A stretch of 40,113 bases of DNA from Allobacillus halotolerans (lineage in GTDB: Bacteria > Bacillota > Bacilli > Bacillales > Alkalibacillaceae), in NCBI RefSeq assembly GCF_018967645.1, contig NZ_JAHLZF010000009.1:63679-103791 (forward strand), written 5' to 3'. Below, one piece after another: positions 1 to 7,210 of this stretch. Below the pieces are notes generated by a model, which was not told where the DNA came from, did no database searches, and was given only the letters and a program-made list of their open reading frames with translations. Position 1 is the stretch's first letter. The number at the start of each line of letters is the position of its first letter. Made by a program: the position numbers and the translations under genes.

Positions 1-1
1 C

Positions 2-164
2 GAGCAACTCCTGGAGCTTCCGTAATCGAGAGCGTCTATCAAGCACGGAAGATGAGTAAATCTTGGAGCTTCCATCGAGACACGTTCACGACGACATTTC
101 ACGCTGCACAAGTACTCATTTGGGTAACGAGACGCACGGAAGTCGAGTAATTCCTGATGCTTCC
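2..164. repeat. Edge of a dispersed imperfect repeat block
   Basis: Three related segments are visible. Positions 43-73 and 134-164 start with GCACGGAAG, continue GAGTAA, and end in GCTTCC; they align over about 31 nt at a 91-bp offset. A partial copy at 2-22 (GAGCAACTCCTGGAGCTTCC) is cut by the window edge. Each full copy has GGAAG near its start and CTTCC at its end, so a small hairpin could form. I see no convincing gene in 1-235. The block resembles intergenic repeat families of Bacillaceae only in a general way. Confidence 0.5.
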
Positions 165-235
165 CGCTTCAACAGTCACCCCTCAACAATCAGCCAGCCG
201 CTAACAATACGATCAGTTCAACTTATATTTTTAGA

Positions 236-269
236 CAAAATAAAAAGCCCTTCTGTAACCAGAAGAGCT
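236..269 (-). terminator. Rho-independent terminator of the cold shock gene
   Basis: Read on the minus strand, an AGCTCTTCT / AGAAGGGCT stem closes a short loop and is followed by TTTTTATTTT. It lies about 20 bp after the csp stop codon. Confidence 0.8.
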
Positions 270-288
270 GTTCACTAATTCGATTGAA

Positions 289-486
289 TTATTTTACAAC
301 GTTAGTTGCTTGTGGTCCACGGTTGCCTTCTTCGATATCGAAAGTAACTTGTTGACCTTCATCTAGAGTTTTGAAACCTTCGCCTTGAATTGCTGAGAAG
401 TGTACGAATACATCGTCTCCACCTTCAACTTCGATAAAACCGAAGCCTTTGTCTGCGTTAAACCATTTTACTGAACCTGTGTTCAT
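289..486 (-). CDS. csp: Cold shock protein (CspA/CspB family)
   Basis: A 65-residue single-domain cold shock protein, an RNA chaperone that binds single-stranded RNA and DNA in the cytoplasm. The two nucleic-acid-binding motifs are intact: RNP1 KGFGFIEV (about residues 13-20) and RNP2 VFVHFSAI (about 26-33), and the usual GPQATNV ending is present. Length matches CspB/CspC/CspD of Bacillus. I chose the ATG at 486 because GGAGG lies 7 nt upstream; the longer open frame to 549 has no ribosome site and does not fit the family. The 5' leader is long (about 125 nt from the predicted -10), typical of cold-regulated csp mRNAs that refold with temperature. It is monocistronic, with its own terminator. 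Which csp paralogue it is cannot be decided from sequence alone. Confidence 0.95.
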   Translation of the reverse strand: MNTGSVKWFNADKGFGFIEVEGGDDVFVHFSAIQGEGFKTLDEGQQVTFDIEEGNRGPQATNVVK

Positions 487-618
487 AGAAATTCCTCCGT
501 TGTGCATTTTTGCACGAGTATTACTTTGGTTGTTCTTATAATAATTCAAGACGATGTTCTACCTCGTAAGATGAAACCTGGATCTTGTATTGCTAGCCGA
601 ACAATTAAGTTAACCTTA

Positions 619-627
619 GTATAGCAC
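619..627 (-). promoter_or_regulatory. Extended -10 promoter of csp
   Basis: The minus strand reads TGCTATACT, a TATACT -10 box with an upstream TG. No good -35 hexamer is seen at 16-18 bp, as expected for extended -10 promoters. It implies a 5' UTR of about 125 nt. Confidence 0.5.
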
Positions 628-722
628 GGCTCATTTAAAAAAGATACCATTTTCTGTATTGATTTGGAAAAAACTTTTTTAAATTCGATGGAAAAGCCTT
701 TTAAACTAGGCTATACAGCTGA

Positions 723-1868
723 TTAATTTTTATTTTTTTTCTCAATCATTTCACTCATTTGCTTCCAAATGGAGCCTTGTGCAGCTTCTCCACCTTGGAT
801 TCGGCCGAGTGCCATTTTCGCTTGCATGCGGACTTCGAATTCTGGGTCTTCCAATGCTTTCTCTAAAGCTGGAATGGCTGATTCATCGCCGTATTCATAT
901 AAAAACATCGCACCTCGCCAGCGGACAATGCGGCTTTTATCTTCTAACGTTTCAATCATGGCAGGGATTGCTTCTGTAAATCCGATATCAGACATGCAAT
1001 CGCCTGCTGTACGTCGGACGGTAACTGTCTTATCTTTTAAGGCTTTCTCCAAATAAGGAAGGACTTCTTTTTCTTCAATCATTCCTAAATAGGCAGTTGC
1101 TAAGCGACGAATGGACATTTTCGCATCGTCCAACGCTTTACCCAAAACAGGCAGGTCTTCGACGGTCGGATCAGGCATGCGCTCAAGTTTCCGGTAACGT
1201 TCTTTCCAGTCATCGACTTCTAAATCTTCTATTGTAATCGGCTCTGAAAAAACGGAGCGACCAGCAGTTTCATTCGCTTTTGCCATTTCAACAAGTCGAT
1301 TCAAACGCTCTTCATCGTAGGAAGCTTCGATTTCATCGACAATATCTTGCCCGATTTCACCTGGGTTTCCGTAACGTGGATCTTGCTCGACCCATTTACG
1401 TTCAGCTAAGTAATCCGCATTTTCAGACGCCTCCATCGCGGCATGCATAAATCGCTGATCAAGCCCGAAGCGAGTCTCACCTTCGTCATCTTCCAACTTA
1501 ACTTGTACGGGAATATTCCTGAACACTTGAAAGAAAACCTTCACTTCGCCGAAAGCTTCTTCTTCTGGTTGGTCCGATTGTCCAGCATCATGAACTTCAT
1601 TGCTTTCTTCTTCACCAAACACTTCTTTTACTTGAGGTAGGATTTCTTCCCAAGGAACTTTAGGATTTCTTTCTAGCGCAATAAAATCAATGACGCGATA
1701 AAGGTCTTTCACGCCTTCGATTTCAAATAGTTGTTTTGCATATGTAGGTGCATCGGTTAAGTCATCACCTAATTTATAGTTTTCCGTTTGACCATCCGGT
1801 AATGTTTCCGTCACATTAATTTTCATTGAATATGGACTTGGTGTCGGTTCAATGGATTTAATTTTCAT
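723..1868 (-). CDS. Conserved virulence factor C family protein (Nfu-N domain plus HEAT repeats)
   Basis: 381 residues. The N-terminal ~80 residues (MKIKSIEPTPSPYSMKINV..., LFEIEGVKDLYRVIDFIALER) match the Nfu/NifU N-terminal scaffold type. The C-terminal half (from about 230) is a run of HEAT-like helical repeats (VLGKALDDAKMSIRRLATAY, LEKALKDKTVTVRRTA, ALEKALEDPEFEVRMQAKMA). This two-part layout is that of B. subtilis YpgR and S. aureus CvfC, a poorly understood family named for a virulence phenotype in Staphylococcus. A role in Fe-S handling is suggested only by the Nfu-N domain; the Cys-containing NifU domain is absent. Start: ATG 1868 has AGAGGTGA 6-7 nt upstream; the upstream in-frame ATG at 1904 lacks one. 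A Fur-like site lies just upstream (1925-1939). Confidence 0.85.
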   Translation of the reverse strand: MKIKSIEPTPSPYSMKINVTETLPDGQTENYKLGDDLTDAPTYAKQLFEIEGVKDLYRVIDFIALERNPKVPWEEILPQVKEVFGEEESNEVHDAGQSDQPEEEAFGEVKVFFQVFRNIPVQVKLEDDEGETRFGLDQRFMHAAMEASENADYLAERKWVEQDPRYGNPGEIGQDIVDEIEASYDEERLNRLVEMAKANETAGRSVFSEPITIEDLEVDDWKERYRKLERMPDPTVEDLPVLGKALDDAKMSIRRLATAYLGMIEEKEVLPYLEKALKDKTVTVRRTAGDCMSDIGFTEAIPAMIETLEDKSRIVRWRGAMFLYEYGDESAIPALEKALEDPEFEVRMQAKMALGRIQGGEAAQGSIWKQMSEMIEKKNKN

Positions 1869-1924
1869 AACAATCACCTCTATTCCCATCTTAGCAAAAA
1901 TCAATGCTGAAAAGCGAGCGTCCG

Positions 1925-1939
1925 TGATAATGAGAATAA
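1925..1939. promoter_or_regulatory. Possible Fur-like box upstream of the cvfC-type gene
   Basis: TGATAATGAGAATAA matches 11 of 15 positions of the 7-1-7 Fur consensus TGATAATNATTATCA. It lies 57 bp before the start codon of the minus-strand gene. Weak on its own; noted because the encoded protein carries an Fe-S scaffold-type domain. Confidence 0.3.
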
Positions 1940-2096
1940 ACTTCGCATTCTGGACGTATGTATTTGATTACGATAAAAGATTACTTTAAAAAGAATTGTG
2001 GTAAATAGTTAATAAGTAACGCACTTAGCAAATATATTTAAGAGCGGCTATTCAATTTCAATATACATACGTTCATCGGAACCGGAGAGGATATCA

Positions 2097-2357
2097 ATGG
2101 GAAACATACCAGCTTATTTTTTACTAATTATTTATGTCGTTTATTTATTCGTAAGCCCTGTAACAATTATTTTTTGGCCAATTTTCTTCCTCATTGGTTT
2201 GATTTATGCCGTATTTACGTTACATTATTGGAAAAAGCATCAAGAAGCGTTTAATATATATGTTTCATTAGGATTGCTTGTTGTAAGTGTCGCATTATTT
2301 GGTTTTACGTTTGTGGATTATTTATTGAATATGTTTTTTTCATCAATCATCTTTTAG
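2097..2357 (+). CDS. Small membrane protein, unknown function
   Basis: 86 residues with three hydrophobic segments (about 5-22, 24-43 and 54-75) and a basic connector (HYWKKHQE). I do not recognise a family. ATG 2097 is preceded by GGAGAGG at 2083-2089. The stop lies a few bases before the PAP2 gene, so the two are almost certainly co-transcribed and it may assist that membrane phosphatase; this is inference from position only. Confidence 0.7.
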   Translation: MGNIPAYFLLIIYVVYLFVSPVTIIFWPIFFLIGLIYAVFTLHYWKKHQEAFNIYVSLGLLVVSVALFGFTFVDYLLNMFFSSIIF

Positions 2358-2365
2358 GGTGAGTC

Positions 2366-3028
2366 GTGTTGTTTAAACAATTCCTTCAAAAAAATCTTAT
2401 TTGGATTGTATTGGCCATTGTCTTAATCGGCGGGGCCTTTTTCTTGTTTGCTGAAATAGCAGATGATGTTTTTGAAAAAGAGAAATTTCAAATCGACCAG
2501 ATGGCTTCTCAATTTGTTTCATCTATACAGTCGGACACGTTGGATTCGATTTTTGGATTCATTACCGAATTAGGGGCGGTCTGGCTGATTGCCACGGGTT
2601 CCATTATCGTTGGAATTATATTGTTGTTTTATCCCAGTAATCGATTGTGGCGTGTTCTTTATTTTGCTGTTACGATGATAGGGATTTCCGTTCTCACATC
2701 GAGTTTGAAAGAACTTTTTGAAAGAGACCGACCGAATCTCATCCAAGAATATGATGGCACGGGATACAGCTTTCCAAGTGGCCATTCGACGGGTCCCATG
2801 GTGTTTTATGGGTTTATTATTTATTTGATTATTCGAAGTCGATTTCCATTGGTTGCCAAATGGATTGTCGGAATTGTTCTTGGCTTACTTATTTTCTTAA
2901 TTGGGTTCAGTCGTATTTATTTAGGTGTACATTATGCGAGTGATGTCATTGGTGGATTTTTACTCGGATTCGCCTGGCTAGCAACGAATATTGCCATTTT
3001 GGAAATAACCATTCGAAAAAATACATGA
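2366..3028 (+). CDS. PAP2-superfamily membrane phosphatase
   Basis: 220 residues, about six transmembrane helices. The three signature motifs of the type 2 phosphatidic acid phosphatase family are complete: K115...R122-P123 (KELFERDRPN), S138-G139-H140 (SFPSGHS), and R183...H189...D193 (SRIYLGVHYASDVIGG). The active site faces the outside of the membrane in this family; members dephosphorylate undecaprenyl pyrophosphate, phosphatidylglycerol phosphate or phosphatidate. The exact substrate cannot be read from the sequence. Start: GTG 2366 or TTG 2369; AGGGTGAG at 2356-2363 gives better spacing to the TTG. It follows the 86-residue membrane protein by 8 bp. Confidence 0.9.
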   Translation: MLFKQFLQKNLIWIVLAIVLIGGAFFLFAEIADDVFEKEKFQIDQMASQFVSSIQSDTLDSIFGFITELGAVWLIATGSIIVGIILLFYPSNRLWRVLYFAVTMIGISVLTSSLKELFERDRPNLIQEYDGTGYSFPSGHSTGPMVFYGFIIYLIIRSRFPLVAKWIVGIVLGLLIFLIGFSRIYLGVHYASDVIGGFLLGFAWLATNIAILEITIRKNT

Positions 3029-3043
3029 CTGCGAGCTAAAAAC

Positions 3044-3071
3044 TTGGAATTTTAACTCAGTTTAATACAAT
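3044..3071 (+). promoter_or_regulatory. Predicted SigA promoter of the two-domain GNAT gene
   Basis: TTGGAA (3044-3049), 16-bp spacer, TACAAT (3066-3071), about 40 bp upstream of the start codon. Confidence 0.5.
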
Positions 3072-3112
3072 AAAAAGACATTCACCTCAAGGGGGAAGAG
3101 GAGGGGTTTTAC

Positions 3113-3937
3113 ATGTTAACTCCAGATCAATTACGTTCAATCGATCGTTTGAAAATGCTTTCTGAGGAAGCAGATCAAGTTGAACTCAAGTTGGATTGGT
3201 ACTTTTTAGTTGACCGCAAATCGGATGATGAAGATTTCTTCTATTATGAAGGTGGTCAATTGTTAGGGTACGCTGCACTTTATTATATCGGAGGAGCCTA
3301 CGAATTAAGTGGAATGGTTCATCCGGAGCATCGGCAAAAAGGAATCTTCACGAAACTTTTAAATGAAGCTACTGAGGTTGTTCGTAAGAATGGTGTTGAT
3401 ACGATTTATATTAGTGCACCTGAAAACGCAAAAGACGCAGAGAAAACATTGGATGAAATTGGCGCTAAATATGCTTATTCAGAATATGAGATGCGTTGGA
3501 AAGCGACCGAGTTACCGAAGCAGCAGTTAAATGTTCAACTGCGTATGGCAGAGCGTAAGGATTTTGACCGCATTGTGGAACTCGATCAGCAAGCATTCAA
3601 TTTAACGCGTGAAGAAGCTGAGGGCATGACGCGCATGTATAAAGAAGAGCTGGCTCACCGTCTTTATATGATTGAATATGAAGGAGAAGCCGTTGGAAAG
3701 ATTCGTTTGAAATCAGAAGGACTTGAGAGTTATATCTTTGGTTTTGCGATTGATTCAAAGTATCAAAAAATGGGCATTGGAAAAAGTGCCTTGATTGAAG
3801 TTGTCCGACAAGAGAAAGAGGATGGACATTCCATTTTCGTTGAAGTCAATACGAAAAACGTCTCGATTGAAAACTTATATCAACCTGTCGGCTTTGAAAT
3901 TTATCGAACGCAACATTTTTACGAATACAACGTTTAA
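3113..3937 (+). CDS. Tandem GNAT-family N-acetyltransferase
   Basis: 274 residues with two GNAT folds. The first (about 40-130) has the acetyl-CoA binding motif in HPEHRQKGIFTKLL. The second (about 143-272) has DSKYQKMGIGKSAL followed by VNTKNVSIENLYQPVGFE, the usual end of a GNAT domain. Both retain the Q/R-x-x-G-x-G/I-type pyrophosphate loop, so both may bind acetyl-CoA. Substrate unknown. Start ATG 3113 follows GAGGAGGGG. The stop overlaps the end of the convergent membrane gene by 4 bp. Confidence 0.85.
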   Translation: MLTPDQLRSIDRLKMLSEEADQVELKLDWYFLVDRKSDDEDFFYYEGGQLLGYAALYYIGGAYELSGMVHPEHRQKGIFTKLLNEATEVVRKNGVDTIYISAPENAKDAEKTLDEIGAKYAYSEYEMRWKATELPKQQLNVQLRMAERKDFDRIVELDQQAFNLTREEAEGMTRMYKEELAHRLYMIEYEGEAVGKIRLKSEGLESYIFGFAIDSKYQKMGIGKSALIEVVRQEKEDGHSIFVEVNTKNVSIENLYQPVGFEIYRTQHFYEYNV

Positions 3938-4203
3938 TAGCGTTTAATGATGGATTGCCAGCAATAGCCCAGAAGAATTCCAAGCGTAGAATAGATCAAC
4001 AGGAAGCGGCCGATTTCTAAAAAGACGGCTGCTTTCATTTGAATAAAGACAAGGAAAAGACAGAGTAGCGAGAGACCCGCCAATGGAGCGAAGACAAATA
4101 AATAGAGTTCCACCCAAATTTGATTTTGAAGCTGAAGAAACCGCAGTATTCCGGTAAAAATCAATACGATAAAAAACACAATTGCATAGTGAAGAAATGT
4201 CAT
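3934..4203 (-). CDS. Small integral membrane protein, unknown
   Basis: 89 residues, almost entirely hydrophobic, with three predicted transmembrane segments (FLHYAIVFFIVLIFTGILRF; LYLFVFAPLAGLSLLCLFLV; FLLIYSTLGILLGYCW). No family recognised. ATG 4203 has AGGTG 7 nt upstream; a GTG nine bases earlier is possible. Its stop overlaps the GNAT stop tail to tail. Confidence 0.55.
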   Translation of the reverse strand: MTFLHYAIVFFIVLIFTGILRFLQLQNQIWVELYLFVFAPLAGLSLLCLFLVFIQMKAAVFLEIGRFLLIYSTLGILLGYCWQSIIKRY

Positions 4204-4299
4204 GGTCAGCACCTGCCCGTCTTACTATCATTTTACGCTGTGGACGTTGCAGTATGATAAGAGAGAGAAAATGATTCTATTCTGTTAGAGGTGGAAACT

Positions 4300-4584
4300 T
4301 TGAATAAGCAAAAGTTCCAACGTGCAGTCGTTCTTGGTTTATATGTTGTTCTATTCTCCATCCCATACTATTTGGACATTTATTATCAAACGTTCTATTA
4401 TGTATTTATATCGATCTTATTCTTATTTACGATGATATTCGAATTCGAAGAGAAGGTAATAGCCGAAGAAAGATTTTATCGTATGTGGAAGAAAACGAGA
4501 GAAAGAGGCATTGTCTTCTTTGCGTTAAAAGAATGGTTGAAAACAATCGGGTCAATTTTCTTTTTCCTTGTTTTGGAAAAATGA
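4300..4584 (+). CDS. Small membrane protein, translationally coupled to the next ORF
   Basis: 94 residues from TTG 4300, which has AGAGGTGG 5-6 nt upstream; an in-frame GTG at 4291 lies inside that ribosome site and is less likely. Two hydrophobic segments near the N terminus (VVLGLYVVLFSIPYYLDIYY; YYVFISILFLFTMIFEF), a basic stretch (RFYRMWKKTRERG), then a third (IGSIFFFLVL). No family recognised. Its TGA overlaps the ATG of the next ORF (ATGA), so the pair was checked as a possible frameshifted single gene; the overlap makes coupling the simpler reading. Confidence 0.6.
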   Translation: MNKQKFQRAVVLGLYVVLFSIPYYLDIYYQTFYYVFISILFLFTMIFEFEEKVIAEERFYRMWKKTRERGIVFFALKEWLKTIGSIFFFLVLEK

Positions 4585-4751
4585 TCGAAAGTGGCATACC
4601 TCTTTTACAAGCGTTACGTGAATATGCTGAATTTTGGTGGCTTATTTTGTTCCTCGGAACGACTTTGGCAATGGTCGTCGCATTTGTCGGATGGCATGAG
4701 AAAAATGAAAAATACATACGAATGGATATGAAAATGAAAAAGAATCAATAA
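4581..4751 (+). CDS. Tiny membrane protein, coupled to upstream gene
   Basis: 56 residues: MIESGIPLLQALREYAEFWW, a transmembrane segment (LILFLGTTLAMVVAFVGW), then a charged tail rich in Lys and Met. ATG 4581 overlaps the preceding stop as ATGA; only a weak GGAAAA precedes it, so translation probably depends on re-initiation. Function unknown. Confidence 0.5.
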   Translation: MIESGIPLLQALREYAEFWWLILFLGTTLAMVVAFVGWHEKNEKYIRMDMKMKKNQ

Positions 4752-4769
4752 CCGAAAGGAGCTATTCGA

Positions 4770-4946
4770 ATGAAGAAAAAAGGGTCGCTTGCTGTTATTG
4801 TTATTTTGGTAATCGTTGTTCTCGTAACTATTCTGACTTATTTTATGTTCAATTATTATAAGGACCAAGGGAAGTTTGAAGAGCAATCGTTGGCGATCGA
4901 AGCAGTTGAAATGAATGGCGAACAGACTTTTGATACAGCGTTTTGA
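4770..4946 (+). CDS. Single-pass small membrane protein
   Basis: 58 residues. A positively charged start (MKKKGS) is followed by one strong transmembrane segment (LAVIVILVIVVLVTILTYFM) and a short charged outer domain (NYYKDQGKFEEQ...) ending DTAF. ATG 4770 has AAAGGAG about 9 nt upstream. It is the third member of a run of small membrane-protein genes spaced by -4 and 18 bp. No homologue recognised. Confidence 0.6.
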   Translation: MKKKGSLAVIVILVIVVLVTILTYFMFNYYKDQGKFEEQSLAIEAVEMNGEQTFDTAF

Positions 4947-5001
4947 ATATGGAGTTGTTTGGGAACATACTAAAGAGACATGAATTAAAGGAGGCATTTA
5001 C

Positions 5002-5274
5002 ATGGAAATTCAAGAAGGTGCAAATCAATTATTTGTAGGTGATGAATCAAATCCTGATGCACAGATCGTCTTTGAAAAAGTGGATGAAAATACACTGGAA
5101 GTTACTCATACAGAGGTATCTGAATCCATGCAAGGAAAAGGTGCTGGTGGAAAGTTAGTCGACGCAATGGTGAATTACGCCCGTAAACAGGATAAAAAAC
5201 TGGTGGCATCTTGCTCATATGCCGATCATAAGTTGGCAAAAAACGATGATTATCAAGACGTTTATAAAGGATAA
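5002..5274 (+). CDS. YjdJ-type small GNAT N-acetyltransferase
   Basis: 90 residues. This is the short GNAT-like family of B. subtilis YjdJ (NATD1-like): VFEKVDENTLEVTHTEVSES, then the acetyl-CoA loop MQGKGAGGKLVDAMVNYARK, then KKLVASCSYADHKL. The domain is about half the size of a normal GNAT and its substrate is unknown. ATG 5002 has AAAGGAGG 8 nt upstream. A terminator follows at 5371. Confidence 0.85.
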   Translation: MEIQEGANQLFVGDESNPDAQIVFEKVDENTLEVTHTEVSESMQGKGAGGKLVDAMVNYARKQDKKLVASCSYADHKLAKNDDYQDVYKG

Positions 5275-5370
5275 GCAAAAACGAGAGATCTACGGTTTTC
5301 CTAAGAGACGTTACGAGAAAAGAACATATCGTTGCGTATTACAAATTATATGAACTTAGAAGATTAATTC

Positions 5371-5397
5371 GCACTGCCTTTGGCGGTGCTTTTTTTA
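5371..5397 (+). terminator. Rho-independent terminator after the yjdJ-like gene
   Basis: GCACTGCC-TTT-GGCGGTGC stem-loop followed by TTTTTTT. It lies about 100 bp past the stop; the stretch between holds nothing I can name. Confidence 0.75.
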
Positions 5398-5446
5398 TGA
5401 ATAATGATTCAATTTAACAACGTAACTGCATCGAATTGCATGAATC

Positions 5447-5755
5447 TTAATTTTGTTTATCCCTCTTTAAAGAAAACGTATCTACTATTGCACTTACAAG
5501 CAAAAAAACAATATATAAAAGTGTAACCAAATTAAACCACGGAAAATTAAAAGGGGTAAACCATACATTAAAGAGCTCCGTTTCCTCCAGCCAATCTGCA
5601 GCCTTACCTGCTACGTTATCCGAGTCGTTTAAGTTTGGCTCAAAGATCGTTCCGTCAACAATAAAAAACACGATCATAAAAACAACAAATATACTCAGAG
5701 AAGAAATCCACCATTTTAGTCGCTTGAAACGTCCCTTTTTTTGTCTGTCCGTCAT
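5447..5755 (-). CDS. Small membrane protein, possibly YfzA-like
   Basis: 102 residues: basic N terminus (MTDRQKKGRFKRLKWW), transmembrane segment about 18-35, an outer loop with DGTIFEPNLNDSDNVAGKAADW, a second transmembrane segment about 73-91, and a KRDKQN tail. The two-helix layout and the DGT...P-N-x-ND loop recall the YfzA-like family from memory; not certain. The gene stands alone. Confidence 0.6.
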   Translation of the reverse strand: MTDRQKKGRFKRLKWWISSLSIFVVFMIVFFIVDGTIFEPNLNDSDNVAGKAADWLEETELFNVWFTPFNFPWFNLVTLLYIVFLLVSAIVDTFSLKRDKQN

Positions 5756-5921
5756 TTGTTCACTTCCCTCTCTTCATTTTATGAGAATCTAATGGCCTGA
5801 TGAATGAAGGAAAATAACTCTTATTATACTATACCAGTGTATACGGGTAATATTTTAAATATACTGAATTTATTTAAATGGTTACCGTGGTAAGTCTATT
5901 CGTGCAATCTAGACTTATAAC

Positions 5922-5960
5922 AAAAAAAGGACTGAAACCACTATGGTTCCGAGTCCTTTA
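5922..5960 (-). terminator. Terminator of the Nudix gene
   Basis: On the minus strand AAAGGACTcggAACCATAG pairs with the downstream GGTTtcaGTCCTTT arm and is followed by TTTTTTT. It lies 25 bp after the Nudix stop. Confidence 0.75.
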
Positions 5961-5984
5961 ATCCAGGTAATAACCTTTTAATTA

Positions 5985-6602
5985 TTACCGAATCTGAAAG
6001 CGTTCTACGAAGTCTGCGACAATTAAAGCCGTCAGTCCCCAGATAACGTAGTTTTTGTAGTAATAAAAGTTTTCTCGATAATGAACTTTCTGCCACTTAT
6101 AATTCTTTCCGTTCGGTATGTCTTTTGTGGGAAACTTTTCATCTGGTTCCATATGCATATGAATATAATGATCGATGGCTGGGTTATTCTTGAAAAAAGT
6201 AAAAGGTACTGAGAACACTTCTTCAACCTCATCTGGGTTGAGTGTTAGATCTAAATCCGATGGCAAAAAGCCAATAAAAACATGTAATTTAACGCCAAAT
6301 GGGGTCGTGACCATGCCAAGTTTCCGTACAAATGACACCTCGTCCGGATGGATCCCGATTTCCTCATGCATTTCTCTTAATGCAGCTTCTTGAGGTGTTT
6401 CTCCTGAATCTATTTTGCCTCCGGGGAAGCATACTTCGCCAGGTTGTCTACGCATTCGCTGTGATCGAACTTCGAATAAAATGTGTAAATCCTCTGCCTT
6501 TTCAATCACTGGTAAGATAACAGCATGCTCTCTCGTATTTGGCATTCCTAGAATGTCTGGTTGGTGGGACTCAAGTCGTTTTAGTAATTCTTCTTTCTTC
6601 AT
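5985..6602 (-). CDS. CoA pyrophosphatase-type Nudix hydrolase
   Basis: 205 residues. The full Nudix box is present (G-x5-E-x7-REMHEEIGI, about residues 62-84) and is preceded by the UPF0035 motif that marks the CoA-diphosphatase subgroup (RSQRMRRQPGEVCFPGG). Family members split CoA into 4'-phosphopantetheine and 3',5'-ADP. The C-terminal part (NYKWQKVHYRENFYYYKNYV, IWGLTALIVADFVERF) is also typical of the NudL group. ATG 6602 is preceded by GGAGTG. Single-gene unit with its own terminator. Confidence 0.88.
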   Translation of the reverse strand: MKKEELLKRLESHQPDILGMPNTREHAVILPVIEKAEDLHILFEVRSQRMRRQPGEVCFPGGKIDSGETPQEAALREMHEEIGIHPDEVSFVRKLGMVTTPFGVKLHVFIGFLPSDLDLTLNPDEVEEVFSVPFTFFKNNPAIDHYIHMHMEPDEKFPTKDIPNGKNYKWQKVHYRENFYYYKNYVIWGLTALIVADFVERFQIR

Positions 6603-6699
6603 CTCGCTTCACTCCGGTTTTGTGTTACTCTAATTATAACAATGAATAGAAGAATATTCAGTTAAGTGGCTAATTATATATTTGATGGGAGTTGATGAA

Positions 6700-6861
6700 T
6701 TGATAATCCGCGCATGGATTTTCTCATTAGCTATTTTGTTTTTTGTGACCATGGTTGTTTTTGAGCACCGGAAAGGAAAGGGTAAAGATCGGTTTATGCT
6801 GTCCGGATACTATGCAATGGCAATCGCCTCAGTCGCTTGTTTGATTCTTGTGCTGAGATGA
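6700..6861 (+). CDS. Small membrane protein (53 aa), unknown
   Basis: Starts MIIRAWIFSLAILFFVTMVV, then a charged middle (FEHRKGKGKDRF) and a second hydrophobic helix (YYAMAIASVACLILVLR). Two transmembrane segments with a short basic loop. TTG 6700 has GGGAG 8 nt upstream. The stop lies about 30 bp before the first unit of the 21-bp repeat array. Family not recognised. Confidence 0.5.
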   Translation: MIIRAWIFSLAILFFVTMVVFEHRKGKGKDRFMLSGYYAMAIASVACLILVLR

Positions 6862-6894
6862 GTTAGGAAAAAGTGGGTTCACTATTAATTTGTG

Positions 6895-7135
6895 TTCAGT
6901 GTTAATGCGTGAGTCTTCAGTGTTAATGTGAGCTTCTTCAGTGTTAATTTGCTTTTCTTCAGTGTTAATGTGCGCTTCTTCAGTGTTAATTTGCTTTTCT
7001 TCAGTGTTAATCCGCGCATCTTCAGTGTTAAAGGCTGATCTTCAGTGTTAATGCGAGCACCTTCAGTGTTAAAGTGCTTTTCTTCAGCGTTAATGCACGC
7101 TTCTTCAGTGTTAATCTAAAAACCTTCAATTTTAA
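6895..7135 (-). repeat. 21-bp tandem array 1 (core TTAACACTGAA, 12 units)
   Basis: On the plus strand TTCAGTGTTAA starts at 6895, 6916, 6937, 6958, 6979, 7000, 7021, 7041, 7062, 7083, 7104 and 7125 (last copy degenerate). All steps are 21 bp except one of 20. The 10-bp spacers, read on the minus strand after the core, mostly alternate between an A-rich type (GAAAAGCAAA, GAAAAGCACT) and a G/C-rich type (GAAGCGCACA, GAAGCTCACA, GATGCGCGGA). The core differs from arrays 2 and 3, but the period and the spacer alternation are shared. No ribosome site or credible ORF drives it. Confidence 0.9.
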
Positions 7136-7146
7136 AATGTTTTAGC

Positions 7147-7176
7147 AAGAAAAAAGCACCAACCGAAGTCAGTGCT
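7147..7176 (-). terminator. Terminator of the 54-aa basic protein gene
   Basis: Minus strand: AGCACTGAC-TTCG-GTTGGTGCT stem with a UUCG tetraloop, then TTTTTTC. It sits right at the end of repeat array 1. Confidence 0.8.
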
Positions 7177-7210
7177 TAGAAATCGCTCCCTGGGGATCTC
7201 CATATTGTAC

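Noticed and set aside
63-278. 71-aa plus-strand frame at the left edge
   Set aside because: No ribosome site, overlaps the repeat block and the csp terminator, low-complexity composition.
3944-4231. 95-aa minus-strand frame over the small membrane gene
   Set aside because: The overlapping 3934-4203 frame has the ribosome site and a clear membrane-protein pattern; this one is a shadow.
4291-4751. Frameshifted single gene
   Set aside because: The ATGA overlap and separate hydrophobic segments fit two coupled small genes better; no known full-length homologue supports a break.
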